From: Poriferisodalis sp965198245
GTDB taxonomy: Bacteria; Actinomycetota; Acidimicrobiia; Acidimicrobiales; Poriferisodalaceae
Length of the DNA: 64,000 bases
Direction of reading: 5' to 3'
Assembly (NCBI RefSeq): GCF_965198245.1
Contig: NZ_OZ240249.1
Coordinates: 1,984,001 to 2,048,000, forward strand
Shown: piece after piece, positions 8,147 through 17,069 of the stretch
Position numbering within the stretch: the stretch's first letter is position 1
Layout of the letters: the number at the start of each line of letters is the position of its first letter
Program-made: the position numbers and the translations under genes
Notes under the pieces: generated by a model
The model's database searches: none
Told to the model about the DNA's origin: nothing
What the model saw: the letters and a program-made list of their open reading frames with translations, nothing else

Positions 8147-10027
8147 TCAGGATTGCGGCCTCATGTGTGCCACGTTGGTTTCGGCGAGGAGGCTGTAGAG
8201 AGCCTCGATGCCTTTTCGCCCGCCGCGAGCTGTGCAGTGGGTGAAGATCGTCCGCTGTTCGGCGCGCGACAAGCCGACGAAGAATGTTCGGATTGCCTCG
8301 ATCGGGTCTTTTCCGAACGACCACCATTGACGATCGTCGAGTCCGAGGACGATGACGGTGTGGTACTCAAGACCCTTGCTCTTGTGGATCGTCATGAGCG
8401 GCACCGCCCCACGGCCTTCGGCTCGGTCGCACAAGTCCTCCCAGCCTTCGGCGCCGCCGACCACTTTTTCGAGTCTGGCCGTAAGCGCAGCGACCGTGTC
8501 TTCGAGGTACGACCGTTGTCGTTGGGCAGGAAACGCCGATTGGATCGCCGGAATTCCCAGGTAGGAGACAATGTCTCCGAGGGCCTGCCCGATGGCTGGT
8601 GAGTCCGGCGGGTTGCTGAGCATGCACCGGCGAAGCCGCGCGACAAATGCATCCAGTGAGCGATGCGATCGAGAGAGAGTCTCGTCGTCAGCGGGCCCAT
8701 CATGCATCCGCGAGATCAGACCGGACGTGCGCATCCAGGCGTCGCCGTTACCGCCGTAGCTGGCGGCAACTCGGAGAAGGTCGAGCATCCCTTTGGCAAA
8801 TTCGTCGGCCAAGAGATCCTGCAAGCGCACGGTACCCACCTCTTCATCGTCGTTGCGCAACGGAATGCCGCGCTGCGCCAGTTCTGCCTCGAGGCGCTGC
8901 TGAAGGTCGACTGTCTTCTGTCGGGCGAGGAGCGCATAGCGATCGGGTGAGCGGCCCGACGAAGCGGTGTCCTCGCTGATCCACTGGGCGACTCCACGCG
9001 CCTCATCGTCAAGGTCGTCGAAGTGCCAGACCACAACAGCATCGTCCTCGACGTCGGCGTCGACTTGGGAGACTGCCGGGCTCACGTCGTCGTTGAGGGC
9101 CTTGGCGACGACGTGGTGGACTCTTGTCATTGCAGAAGATGATCGGAAGTTCCAGTTGAGCTCGAATCGCTGTGCAGTGAAGTCGTTCTGGAATTCCGCG
9201 AACGCGTTGTCGAGGGCGCCGGCCCAGCCCATGATGCGTTGTTTGTCGTCGCCGACCGCGGTCACAACCGTCCGGCCGGACCCGAAGACCGAGCGCAGAA
9301 ACGAGTATTGGGCGAACGTCGTGTCTTGGAACTCGTCGATGAAGACGAACGGATAGGTCACCAAGAGGGCGCGGCGGATAGCCGGATTGGCCCGAACGAT
9401 GAGTTCGGCCAGCCGGTTGAGCATCACGAAACTGACGCGCTTCGTCTCGGTGGATCCGAAGCGCTGATTCCACCAGGCGAGCGACGCGAGTTCGCGGGCC
9501 GATTTTGCATTCGACCCGCCGATGGGCAGCGCATACGTCCCGACGACCTTGTTGACGAAGTTGTCGCGCGGAATAGCGGCAAACTCGGCCGCAAGCTTCG
9601 GATGTCTGGCAGCCAACCCGTCGAGATCCGGCGGTTCCCCAGATTCCCGGAGCGAAATCTCGTAGTCGCCCTCAATCCGCCACGGTTCGGGCAAGGCAGA
9701 GCGGAAGCGGTCGACCAAGCCCTTAGTGAAGGCGTCGAAGGTTAGAGAGTCGAATCGGTGAGTTGAGTCGGGCGTGCGGGCTCCTACTCGAGCGGCGAGA
9801 TTCCGGGCGGCGTCGCGCTTGAAGGAGATGGCAAGAATGCTGCGGGAAGGTGGGCACTGCCTAGTCGAGAACAGGTAGTCGGCTCGCTGGGCGAGGAATT
9901 CGGTCTTACCGGCTCCTGGGCCGGCGACCACGAACGAAGAACCTTCGTGCCGCAGGGCGTTCCACGCGTTCGGCTCGAGTTGGTCAATGCCGACGGGCCG
10001 CCAGTCGACCGGTGCCACACGGCTCAC
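8147..10027 (-). CDS. gajB: UvrD/Rep-like superfamily 1 helicase, Gabija GajB-like
   Basis: 626 aa. All SF1A helicase motifs are visible in order: Walker A VVAGPGAGKT (about residue 33), Walker B FVFIDEFQDT, motif III VTAVGDDKQRIMGW, motif IV LNWNFRSS, motif V VPLMTIHKSKGLEY, and motif VI FFVGLSRAEQ. It begins with GTG one base after the stop of the upstream OLD-family ATPase gene (TGA-A-GTG), so the two are translationally coupled. In Gabija, GajB acts with the GajA nuclease, which cuts DNA when nucleotide levels fall. Typical GajB is about 490 aa; this one is longer, so it is a divergent relative, or another OLD class 2 system. Confidence 0.85.
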   Translation of the reverse strand: MSRVAPVDWRPVGIDQLEPNAWNALRHEGSSFVVAGPGAGKTEFLAQRADYLFSTRQCPPSRSILAISFKRDAARNLAARVGARTPDSTHRFDSLTFDAFTKGLVDRFRSALPEPWRIEGDYEISLRESGEPPDLDGLAARHPKLAAEFAAIPRDNFVNKVVGTYALPIGGSNAKSARELASLAWWNQRFGSTETKRVSFVMLNRLAELIVRANPAIRRALLVTYPFVFIDEFQDTTFAQYSFLRSVFGSGRTVVTAVGDDKQRIMGWAGALDNAFAEFQNDFTAQRFELNWNFRSSSAMTRVHHVVAKALNDDVSPAVSQVDADVEDDAVVVWHFDDLDDEARGVAQWISEDTASSGRSPDRYALLARQKTVDLQQRLEAELAQRGIPLRNDDEEVGTVRLQDLLADEFAKGMLDLLRVAASYGGNGDAWMRTSGLISRMHDGPADDETLSRSHRSLDAFVARLRRCMLSNPPDSPAIGQALGDIVSYLGIPAIQSAFPAQRQRSYLEDTVAALTARLEKVVGGAEGWEDLCDRAEGRGAVPLMTIHKSKGLEYHTVIVLGLDDRQWWSFGKDPIEAIRTFFVGLSRAEQRTIFTHCTARGGRKGIEALYSLLAETNVAHMRPQS

Positions 10028-10028
10028 T

Positions 10029-12005
10029 TCAGTCGCCGAGTGCTTTGGAAATGTGCGAGATCACGTGTCTCAACTCCTCGGGCATATTGGCCCGCAGGCT
10101 GGCGTCGTCGAGTCTGTGCAGCGCACGCAGGTGCGTGGTCGGTTTCGAACGGCCGAGAAAGAGGTAGCGGTACCACCGCATTTTCCGTTTCCAGCCCTTG
10201 TGTTTGTAGTAGTCACGGTCACCGTTCGCTCCGAGGACGGCATCGAACGCCTGCGTCTTCTTGGGCCCGGTCCGCCCGTCCTCGAGACACTTGTAGGCGT
10301 CGGGGAACGCGGTCAACATGGTCATGTCCAGGTCGAGCGGCGAACTGAAGAATGCGTCGTGCGCCTCCAAGGCCGCCAGCACCGCCTTGAGATCACCATC
10401 GTCAAGGTCGACGAGGTCCTCGGCGTTCTTGAACTTGTCGAGATCGCGAAGCGGGTCGCGGCCGATCGCCTCGAGCTGATCGCATGTCGTCCGAAGCCGT
10501 CCTTCGCCGCCGCCCGACCGTCCGCGATCAAGATCCAGAAGCGTCACAAACGGGATCCCGAGTCCGGACAGGAGTTTCCAGAAGTGTTTGACGTGGCGCC
10601 CACCGAGCGGCACCACCGCGACGAAGGACTGATCTATCAACGTACCTTCGGCCTGGGCCAACCTGGGGATCACGACTTGTTCGGAGCTCCCCTCGCAAAG
10701 GACGACGAACTGGGCGAAGTACAGCTCCGGAAAGGCCTGAACAGCCTCTCGAACGTAGGTGGCCTCCGCCTCGGCATCGGCGGGAAGCTCAAGCGGTTTG
10801 ACCATTGCGGTGCGCGACTTCGAATGGAGTCGGAAGTGACGCACAGACCGAGGTTCAACCCGGCCGAGCACACTCGCCGAATGGCTTGACATCAGAACTT
10901 GTGCTCGCGTTTGGGCACCGATGTCGCGCATCTGGGAGATGATGCGCGACAGGAAGTGCGGCGAGAGGCTGTTCTCTGGCTCCTCCACGACGAGCAGCGT
11001 GAGAGATGGCAACTGCACGGCTTCGTCGTCGAACTCGTCGAGATATGCGCGTGAAGCGATCTTGCTCTCGATGTCGATCGTCGTCGCCGTCAAGGCAATG
11101 TGCAGCAGCGAGCGCTGGCCGTCGCTGAGCTGGTCCGCGGTTTGCTCGCGACCAGACTCGCTCGGCGCGAACAGGAGTTGTGCCTTGTTGACAAGCTGCA
11201 CGAGGTCACGGTCGATCGGGCGAAAGGTTGGCTCCGAAGCGAAGGCGCCCTTGTGCAGCTGCGTCCAATGCTTGCTCAGTGCCTGTTCGACTGCGGTCAC
11301 GACGGGTTCGTCCCGGAACTGATCACCGATCTCGGAGGCTGCGTCGTCAACGGCGGTCCGAAACTCTTCAGACCACCGTCCTGCTCTCCACAGCCGTGAT
11401 CTCAGGAACGTCGTGAGATGCCGCGCGCCGTCTCGGGATGCCGGCACATAGACCATCTGTATCCGGCTGCGATCCAATGCCCTAAGCGGTTTGCAGTCTT
11501 CATCGCCATAGTCGCTGTCAAGTGTCTCAACAACGGACAGCGTTTCGGTCACTGTTCCTGCGACTGAATCGTCGTCGTTCCAGGTGGCGTCGAGGCGGAA
11601 TCGGCACTTCACGTTGCCGTCGCAAGACGCTGCCATGTGCCGGAAGAACTCCGCCACCGACGCCGACCCCTCGTCCGGAGGTTTCTCCGTGCCGATGTCA
11701 TCGACCCCGCCGACGGTGCCCGCACCGTCGGCCCCTGTGAGCTCAGGGAAGGCAATCAACACCTCAATCGAGAGAATTCTCTCAAGCGTCGCCTCCGGCT
11801 CGTCGGTCGGAACATGAAAGTCCTCGGGCACAACTTGTCGATCGCCGCGGGTGACACCGAATATGCGGCCCAGGGCAGCGAAGACAGCGGTCTTTCCTGT
11901 GCCGTTGGCGCCGACGAATGCGGTAAGGCCTGGGTTGAGGTCGATGGTGGTCGGCTCGGCCCCGAAGCAGCGAAAGTTGGTAAGCGTGACTCGTTCAATG
12001 TGCAT
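10029..12005 (-). CDS. gajA: OLD-family ATPase with TOPRIM nuclease domain, Gabija GajA-like
   Basis: 658 aa. The N-terminal ABC/SMC-like ATPase has Walker A AFVGANGTGKT (about residues 31-41), signature LSDGQRSLLHIA, Walker B LLVVEEPENSLSPHF and the switch His in MSSHSASVL. The C-terminal TOPRIM domain has FVVLCEGSSEQVV (about residue 437) and VTLLDLDRG, the acidic metal ligands. This is the OLD class 2 arrangement, defined by a following UvrD-like helicase gene. Family knowledge: GajA is a sequence-specific nicking endonuclease inhibited by NTPs. The start is ATG at 12005. Its promoter must lie in 12006-12190. Confidence 0.87.
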   Translation of the reverse strand: MHIERVTLTNFRCFGAEPTTIDLNPGLTAFVGANGTGKTAVFAALGRIFGVTRGDRQVVPEDFHVPTDEPEATLERILSIEVLIAFPELTGADGAGTVGGVDDIGTEKPPDEGSASVAEFFRHMAASCDGNVKCRFRLDATWNDDDSVAGTVTETLSVVETLDSDYGDEDCKPLRALDRSRIQMVYVPASRDGARHLTTFLRSRLWRAGRWSEEFRTAVDDAASEIGDQFRDEPVVTAVEQALSKHWTQLHKGAFASEPTFRPIDRDLVQLVNKAQLLFAPSESGREQTADQLSDGQRSLLHIALTATTIDIESKIASRAYLDEFDDEAVQLPSLTLLVVEEPENSLSPHFLSRIISQMRDIGAQTRAQVLMSSHSASVLGRVEPRSVRHFRLHSKSRTAMVKPLELPADAEAEATYVREAVQAFPELYFAQFVVLCEGSSEQVVIPRLAQAEGTLIDQSFVAVVPLGGRHVKHFWKLLSGLGIPFVTLLDLDRGRSGGGEGRLRTTCDQLEAIGRDPLRDLDKFKNAEDLVDLDDGDLKAVLAALEAHDAFFSSPLDLDMTMLTAFPDAYKCLEDGRTGPKKTQAFDAVLGANGDRDYYKHKGWKRKMRWYRYLFLGRSKPTTHLRALHRLDDASLRANMPEELRHVISHISKALGD

Positions 12006-12192
12006 GTACTCGATCCGTGTCGTTGGCCTGGTGGAGCGGTCGAGCCTATGCAGTCGCCTATTGCGCCTAGCGAGTTCACGATGAGCTGGTCCTCGATACG
12101 GGAGCAGGGGAGAGCGGACAGACCGTTGAACGTCTGACGCAGTGGTGGGACCTAACGCCCTTCTCGAAAATGGCTTCGGGCAACGTTCGCGG

Positions 12193-12364
12193 CTACCACT
12201 CCCAGCGCGCCGCGAGCTCCATCGTCCGCAGGTTCGTTGTGACCATTTCCGACTCGGAAAACGTGAGGAGGTTGTCGCCGACGAGCTCGTTGGTCAACAC
12301 CGGATCGCTGTGGGTTGCCTCGCCGATCCGTGTCAGGCCGCCGTCGTTGGCCCTAGTTCTAAAA
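12193..12364 (-). pseudogene. C-terminal remnant of an unidentified gene cut by IS481
   Basis: The minus frame reads RIGEATHSDPVLTNELVGDN, then LLTFSESEMVTTNL and ends MELAARWEW before a TAG at 12195-12193. It has the composition of a real protein tail, unlike the surrounding shadow frames, but loses coherence at the IS481 left end near 12365. I do not recognise the family. It was probably a gene upstream of, and codirectional with, the Gabija-like pair, disrupted by the insertion. The rest of 12006-12192 has no gene. Confidence 0.35.
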
Positions 12365-13357
12365 CTGACGGAGGTTGTTGACACTCGGGGTTTCTCGTGA
12401 GAGGAAGTCCTGATGGACGATCGAGAGCAGCAACGCAAGATCCGGCATCGCCTGGCGGTGCTTCGCCACGCCGAGGAAGTCTCAGGCAACGTCGCGGCGA
12501 CGTGCCGCTACTACGGGATCAGCCGGCCCACGTTCTACAAGTGGCGGAACCGATTCGACGAGCTGGGCGCCGAGGGGCTGCGTGACCGCAGCTCGCGACC
12601 CCATCACAGCCCGACCGCCACCAAGGGCGAAGTGGTCGAGCGGATCGTGCACCTGCGCCAGAACTACCACTTCGGGCCAGCACGGATCGCGATGTACCTC
12701 AAGCGCTACCACGACGTCGAGATCTCCTCCTCTGGGGTGTGGCGGGTCCTGCACCGCCTCGGGCTCGGCCGCCTGCCGGCGAACCAGCGCTACCAGCGCC
12801 ACACCCAGCGCTGGAAGCGCTACGAGAAGCAACGGCCGGGCCACCGGGTCCAGATCGACGTCAAGCTCCGTCGCCCCCATCGACGGGGTCACGACCAAGC
12901 GGCACTACCAGTTCACCGCCATCGACGACTGCACCCGATTGCGAGTGCTGCGCATCTACCCCCGAGCGAATCAGCGCACCGCAATCGCGTTCCTGGACTA
13001 CCTCACAGAGCGGCTCCCGTTCCCGATCGAAGTGATCCAGACCGACAACGGCGCCGAGTTCCCGGGCCGGCTTCCACTGGCATGTCCTGGACCGAGGCAT
13101 CGGCCACGTCTACATCAAGCCCGCCACACCCAGGCTCAACGGCAAGGTCGAACGCTCGCACCGCATCGACGCCGAAGAGTTCTACCGACTCCTCGAAGGC
13201 ATCACCATCGACGACACCGACATGTTCAACGACCGCCTCCGCGAATGGGAGGACTACTACAACTTCGAACGGCCTCACGGAGGCCTCGACGGCCAGACCC
13301 CCTATGAAAGACTCAAACAGAAAACCAGCCAACCCTGATGTCAACCGCCTACGTCAG
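12365..13357 (+). mobile_element. IS481-family insertion sequence
   Basis: Imperfect terminal inverted repeats of about 27 bp: left CTGACGGAGGTTGTTGACA at 12365-12383 and right, on the opposite strand, CTGACGTAGGCGGTTGACA ending at 13357. They enclose one transposase gene. No clear target duplication is visible. The exact outer ends could be a few bases inward, at the TGTTGACA core typical of IS481. Confidence 0.75.
12413..13338 (+). pseudogene. IS481-family transposase with two frameshifts
   Basis: The frame starting at 12413 carries the HTH region (VAATCRYYGISRPTFYKWRN) and runs to GHRVQIDVK. The catalytic core then continues in a second frame (FTAIDDCTRLRVLRIY ... EVIQTDNGAEF, with two of the DDE acids). 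From about 13075 it continues in a third frame (HVLDRGIGHVYIKPATPRLN, then REWEDYYNFERPHGGLDG) to the stop at 13336-13338. The three pieces together make a full-length IS481 transposase of about 310 aa. Either two indels have killed it or the sequence has errors in two G/C-rich spots. Confidence 0.85.
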
Positions 13358-13496
13358 CAGCACAGCTAGGTCGCGGCGGCGCTCGCCGTCAACCATGGTC
13401 AACAGGCTGCGCTGTTGAGTTGCCAAGTCGGCGGATTCGAGCTCCTGGCGCCTCATACCGCCCAAGTCGCGTCGGCAGGCGAGGGTATCGTGGGTT

Positions 13497-14585
13497 ATGT
13501 CGGCGTTGAACGCATCAGATTCCGGCAGGCGTGAGCGGGGGATTCCACGGGCTCGTGCACTGCTGCTGATTGCGGCCGTCGTCGCGGCCACCTTGTTCGG
13601 GTCGGCCCGCCAAGCCCTCGCGGAACAACCCGAGTGCGGCGAAGTGACCATTGTGTGGGCACGCGGATCGGGCCAGCCCACCGTCTCCGGGCCAGATCAC
13701 GACGCCTTCTGGGAAGGTCTGAGATTCCAATCCGAAATTGCCTACGGATTGCCGGAGTGGCTGTCGATCGGAGCCATCTACGAACTCGGCCGTGACAACG
13801 ACGACTTTGGGATCAGCTACAGCTATCCGGCATACGAGCTGACGGGCGACGACGTGATCGCAGTCCTTCGCCAACGCGGCCGGCCGGCATGGCCTGCAGA
13901 GTTCATCAGGCCCGGCGGTTACGTCGATTCGGTGGTCGAGGGCATGCAAGAGCTGAGGTCTTTCCTTGTGCTGCGAGCGACAGCGTGTCCCGACGAGGTG
14001 TTCGTCCTCGGCGGCTACTCGCAGGGCGCTCACGTGGTCGCAAAGGCATTCAGCGGTCACACGTTTGAGACCTATCCCGCTGACGTTGATGTCGAGATCC
14101 CGAAGTGGGTGCGAGACCGCGTCGGCTTCGTTGCCCTGTTCGGCGATCCGACGCTGTTCCTCCCCAAGAGCTCCGAACATCAGACCGCACAGATTTCAAC
14201 GGCTCCACCATCGTCTCGCCCGTCCGGTGACTGTGCCGAAGGTTCTGTGCCCTACCGCAGAGGCAATGTCTCATGCGAAGGGCACTTCGGGGTACTCGCC
14301 TTCTTCGAGCGCCGGAACATCTATCTGCCCGCGGACATGATCACAGGCCAGTACGGCTCCCGCGAGACTTCGCGAATCGGCTCATGGTGCGACATCCAAG
14401 ATCCGATCTGCAACGGCTTCGATCCCGATCCCGATCACGAGATCAGCATCTTCGACGTGTCGGGCACTCACGACAACTACGCAGACCCCGAGTATCTGCC
14501 GGCGTTCGGCGATCGGAGCTGGATGGAGGAAGCCGTCGTTGAGGCCGTCGGCAAGACTGTGCGTCTTTGGTACACGACGTGGTGA
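13497..14585 (+). CDS. Exported cutinase-like serine esterase
   Basis: 362 aa. Residues 1-42 form a signal peptide: basic start, hydrophobic ALLLIAAVVAATLFG, and a likely cut after ALA. The mature protein opens with CGEVTIVWARGSGQ, the cutinase-family start, has the nucleophile elbow GGYSQGA (Ser175), then VALFGDPTLF, and a late GTHDNYADPEYL that supplies the His. The family comprises secreted alpha/beta-hydrolases acting on esters of lipids or polymers. At 362 aa it is longer than classic cutinases (about 210), with an insert containing Cys pairs. It is a lone cargo gene between IS481 and IS110, and its promoter lies in 13370-13496. Confidence 0.8.
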   Translation: MSALNASDSGRRERGIPRARALLLIAAVVAATLFGSARQALAEQPECGEVTIVWARGSGQPTVSGPDHDAFWEGLRFQSEIAYGLPEWLSIGAIYELGRDNDDFGISYSYPAYELTGDDVIAVLRQRGRPAWPAEFIRPGGYVDSVVEGMQELRSFLVLRATACPDEVFVLGGYSQGAHVVAKAFSGHTFETYPADVDVEIPKWVRDRVGFVALFGDPTLFLPKSSEHQTAQISTAPPSSRPSGDCAEGSVPYRRGNVSCEGHFGVLAFFERRNIYLPADMITGQYGSRETSRIGSWCDIQDPICNGFDPDPDHEISIFDVSGTHDNYADPEYLPAFGDRSWMEEAVVEAVGKTVRLWYTTW

Positions 14586-14798
14586 ACGGAGCCCAACCTG
14601 AGAACGCGCGCAGGCACATCGCGGCCAATCTCATGATCTGGGGTTTGCCATGACCGGGCTGCGCTCAAAGTTCTGGACACTGGGAGCAGCGGCCGCGTGA
14701 TGGGCTGAGGCGCCTGTGCGAGTGTGGCGGCTGCGAGTTGCCTCCGGTACCCGACAGAAGGCTCGATGTTGATTCATCCTGGGACGTTCCTATAGATG

Positions 14799-15863
14799 TC
14801 AAGTGCGGGTTGTGAGGGTGGCGAGGTCGGCTCGCAGGGTGCGGTAGAGCTCTCGGGCGATGAAGCGTTTGAGGCAGCGGATGGCTTCTTTTTTGGTCTT
14901 GCCCTCGGCGACGCGGCGGTTGAGGTAGGTGCGGGTTCGTTCGCAGTAGCGGAGCCGGACGATGACGATCATGTAGAGGGCGCGGTTGGCGTCGCGGTTG
15001 CCGGCGAAGTTGAGCCGGTGGCGGCTGGTGCGCCCGCTCGACGCGGGGACCGGCGCGGCGGCGCAGAGGTGGGCGAAGGAGGCTTCGGAGCTGAACCGGT
15101 CGATGTTCTCGCCGGCGGCGACGAGCAGGGTTGCGGTGTGGTGGGTGCCGCAGCCGAGGCGCGACAGGGTTGTGGGCGCGGCGGCGGCGACCAGCTTGTC
15201 GAGGCGGCGCTCGAGGTCGTCGGCTTCTGCGCCGAGTTGGGCGATGCGTCGCGCGAGGCTGCGCAGGGCGGCTTTGGCGGCCTGGGCGGGGTCGGCGAGA
15301 CGGTCGGTGTCGGGTCGCAGCCGGGCGCACGCGGAAGCTTTGCCCTCGAGGGTGCGGCGGGTGTCGAGCTGGGCGCGCAGCGCGGCGGGGGCGGTGACCA
15401 ACAGGTCGCCGATCTGGCACAGCGCAGCCGTTCGGGCCTTGACGGCGCTGTTGCGGGCGACGCTGAGCTGGCGGATCGCCTCGACGATGCCGGTGGTGTC
15501 CTTCGCGGACGCGGTCGCTTCGCCCGAGAGCACCTTTCGTGCAGCGGCCTCGGCGTCGATGGCGTCGTCCTTGCCGCGTCGGGCGCGAAGGTGCCGGTGC
15601 GGCTGGTTGACCTCGATCACCCGGCAGCCGCGCTCGGCCAGCGAGCGGGCCAGGGCCGCCCCGTAGGACCCGGTCGACTCGACGCCGACCGCGGCGACCG
15701 GGCCGAACGACGCGAGCCACCCGTGAGTCGAGCGATAGCCCACACACGTCGCGGGGAACGACTCGGTGCCCAGCACCCGGCCCAGAGGGTCGAGCGCGGC
15801 GGCGACGTGGAAGTCGGTATGGCAGTCAATCCCGCCGATCACCGCCTGCTGTGAGTCTGGCAT
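14799..15863 (-). CDS. IS110-family transposase
   Basis: 354 aa. The N-terminal RuvC-like DEDD domain is visible: GGIDCHTDFH, AVGVESTGSYG and RGKDDAIDAEAA carry the acids. The C-terminal transposase_20 domain has LGCGTHHTATLL and the Ser-bearing CAAAPVPASSGRTSRHRL, NFAGNRDANRALYMI. I chose ATG at 15863 because GAAGGA lies 8 nt upstream; the frame is open further up. IS110 elements lack inverted repeats and use a bridge RNA from their non-coding end, so the element limits cannot be set from this sequence; flanks of a few hundred bp (14586-14798 and 15864-16140) may belong to it. The gene looks intact. Confidence 0.9.
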   Translation of the reverse strand: MPDSQQAVIGGIDCHTDFHVAAALDPLGRVLGTESFPATCVGYRSTHGWLASFGPVAAVGVESTGSYGAALARSLAERGCRVIEVNQPHRHLRARRGKDDAIDAEAAARKVLSGEATASAKDTTGIVEAIRQLSVARNSAVKARTAALCQIGDLLVTAPAALRAQLDTRRTLEGKASACARLRPDTDRLADPAQAAKAALRSLARRIAQLGAEADDLERRLDKLVAAAAPTTLSRLGCGTHHTATLLVAAGENIDRFSSEASFAHLCAAAPVPASSGRTSRHRLNFAGNRDANRALYMIVIVRLRYCERTRTYLNRRVAEGKTKKEAIRCLKRFIARELYRTLRADLATLTTRT

Positions 15864-16160
15864 GCTGAAGTCCTTCATCTCGGAGCGGCTCGCGTGCCGG
15901 GACGGGACGGACATAACAGTGATGAGGCATCTGTGGGCACAGGTTCCTATGAGGTCACGTCGCTCGTTCCGGACCGGCCGCAGCTGACAAGTCCAAGGAG
16001 CCGGCCGACGACGACGACGAGTCCCAAGCAAGGCACCCGAAACGCTCGAGGCCAGTTTCGCGCTAAGTCAGACGCCGACGGCCCGCCCCCGGCGAACATC
16101 TTCACTGTTTCGCGCGGGGGCGATGCTGGATTCTGCTGTCATGAGCCATTGGGAGGCTTG

Positions 16161-17030
16161 TTGGCACCGAGGGGATATCCGGCAGAGTTCCGGCGGCGTG
16201 TGATCGATTTGGTCGAGTCTGGCCGTCGGGTCGCTGCGGTGGCGTCTGAGCTGGGGATCAGCGGGCAGTCGATCTATGCGTGGCGCCGTCAGGCGCGCAT
16301 CGACGCCGGGGTCGAGCCAGGCATGAGCACCGCTGAGCACGCGGAGCTGGTGGTGTTGCGCAAACGGGTCCGCGAGTTGGAGACCGAGCTGGCGATCCAC
16401 GCCGGGCGTCTGAGCTGGGTAGGGGGACGTCGACCCAAGAGGAGGTTCGCGGCCATCAAGGTGATGGCCGCGGAAGGACTTCCCGTCGAGCGGGCGTGCG
16501 CGCTGTTGGGCGTGTCGGTGTCGGGCTATTACGGCTGGCTGGGTCGCCCGCGGTCCGCGCGGTCGATCCGTCACGCCTGGCTGAGCGGGGTCATCGGCGA
16601 GGTTCATGCCGATTCCCGGCAGACCTATGGCGCCATTCGGGTGCATGCCGAGCTCACCTTGGGCCGAGGCATTGCGGTGTGCCGCCAGACCGTCGAGACC
16701 CTGATGCGGCAAGCGGGTCTGCGAGGTGTCTCGGGCCGTCCCACCCATCGCAAGGTCCCCAACATGGCCACCGTGTCGGATCTCGTGGACCGCGACTTCG
16801 CCCGGGCCGAGCCCGATCGGCTGTGGGTGACCGACATCACCGAGCACCCGACCCGCGAGGGCAAGGTGTTCTGCGCGGTGGTGTTGGACACCTTCAGCCG
16901 CCGTGTCGTGGGCTGGTCGATCGACTCGCGGCCCACCGCCTCGCTGGCGGCCAACGCCTTGGGGATGGCGATCGACAACCGCCGGCCGACGGTCGGCGAG
17001 ACCGTGATTCATAGCGACCAGGGCACCCAG
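16161..17030 (+). pseudogene. IS3-family transposase, truncated by IS30
   Basis: The frame opens at TTG 16161 behind GGGAGG (16151-16156) with an OrfA-like HTH (YPAEFRRRVIDLVESGRRV, ASELGISGQSIYAWRRQ) and a leucine-zipper-like segment. It runs without a break into OrfB (FAAIKVMAAEGLPVERACAL, TYGAIRVHAELTLGRG, DRLWVTDITEHPTREGKVF, VVLDTFSRRVVGWSI). It stops at HSDQGTQ, where the IS30 terminal repeat begins, so the final catalytic Glu is lost. OrfA and OrfB are normally in different phases; here the junction (about 16395-16440) appears to have lost the frameshift region. Confidence 0.85.
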
Positions 17031-17069
17031 GCCGGATTCAACTGGTCGTCGCAACACCGGGTTGTTGGA
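17031..17069 (+). repeat. IS30 left terminal inverted repeat
   Basis: 39 bp beginning GCCGGATTCAACTGG and ending GGGTTGTTGGA, matching the opposite strand of 18447-18485 except for C/T at one position. Confidence 0.88.
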
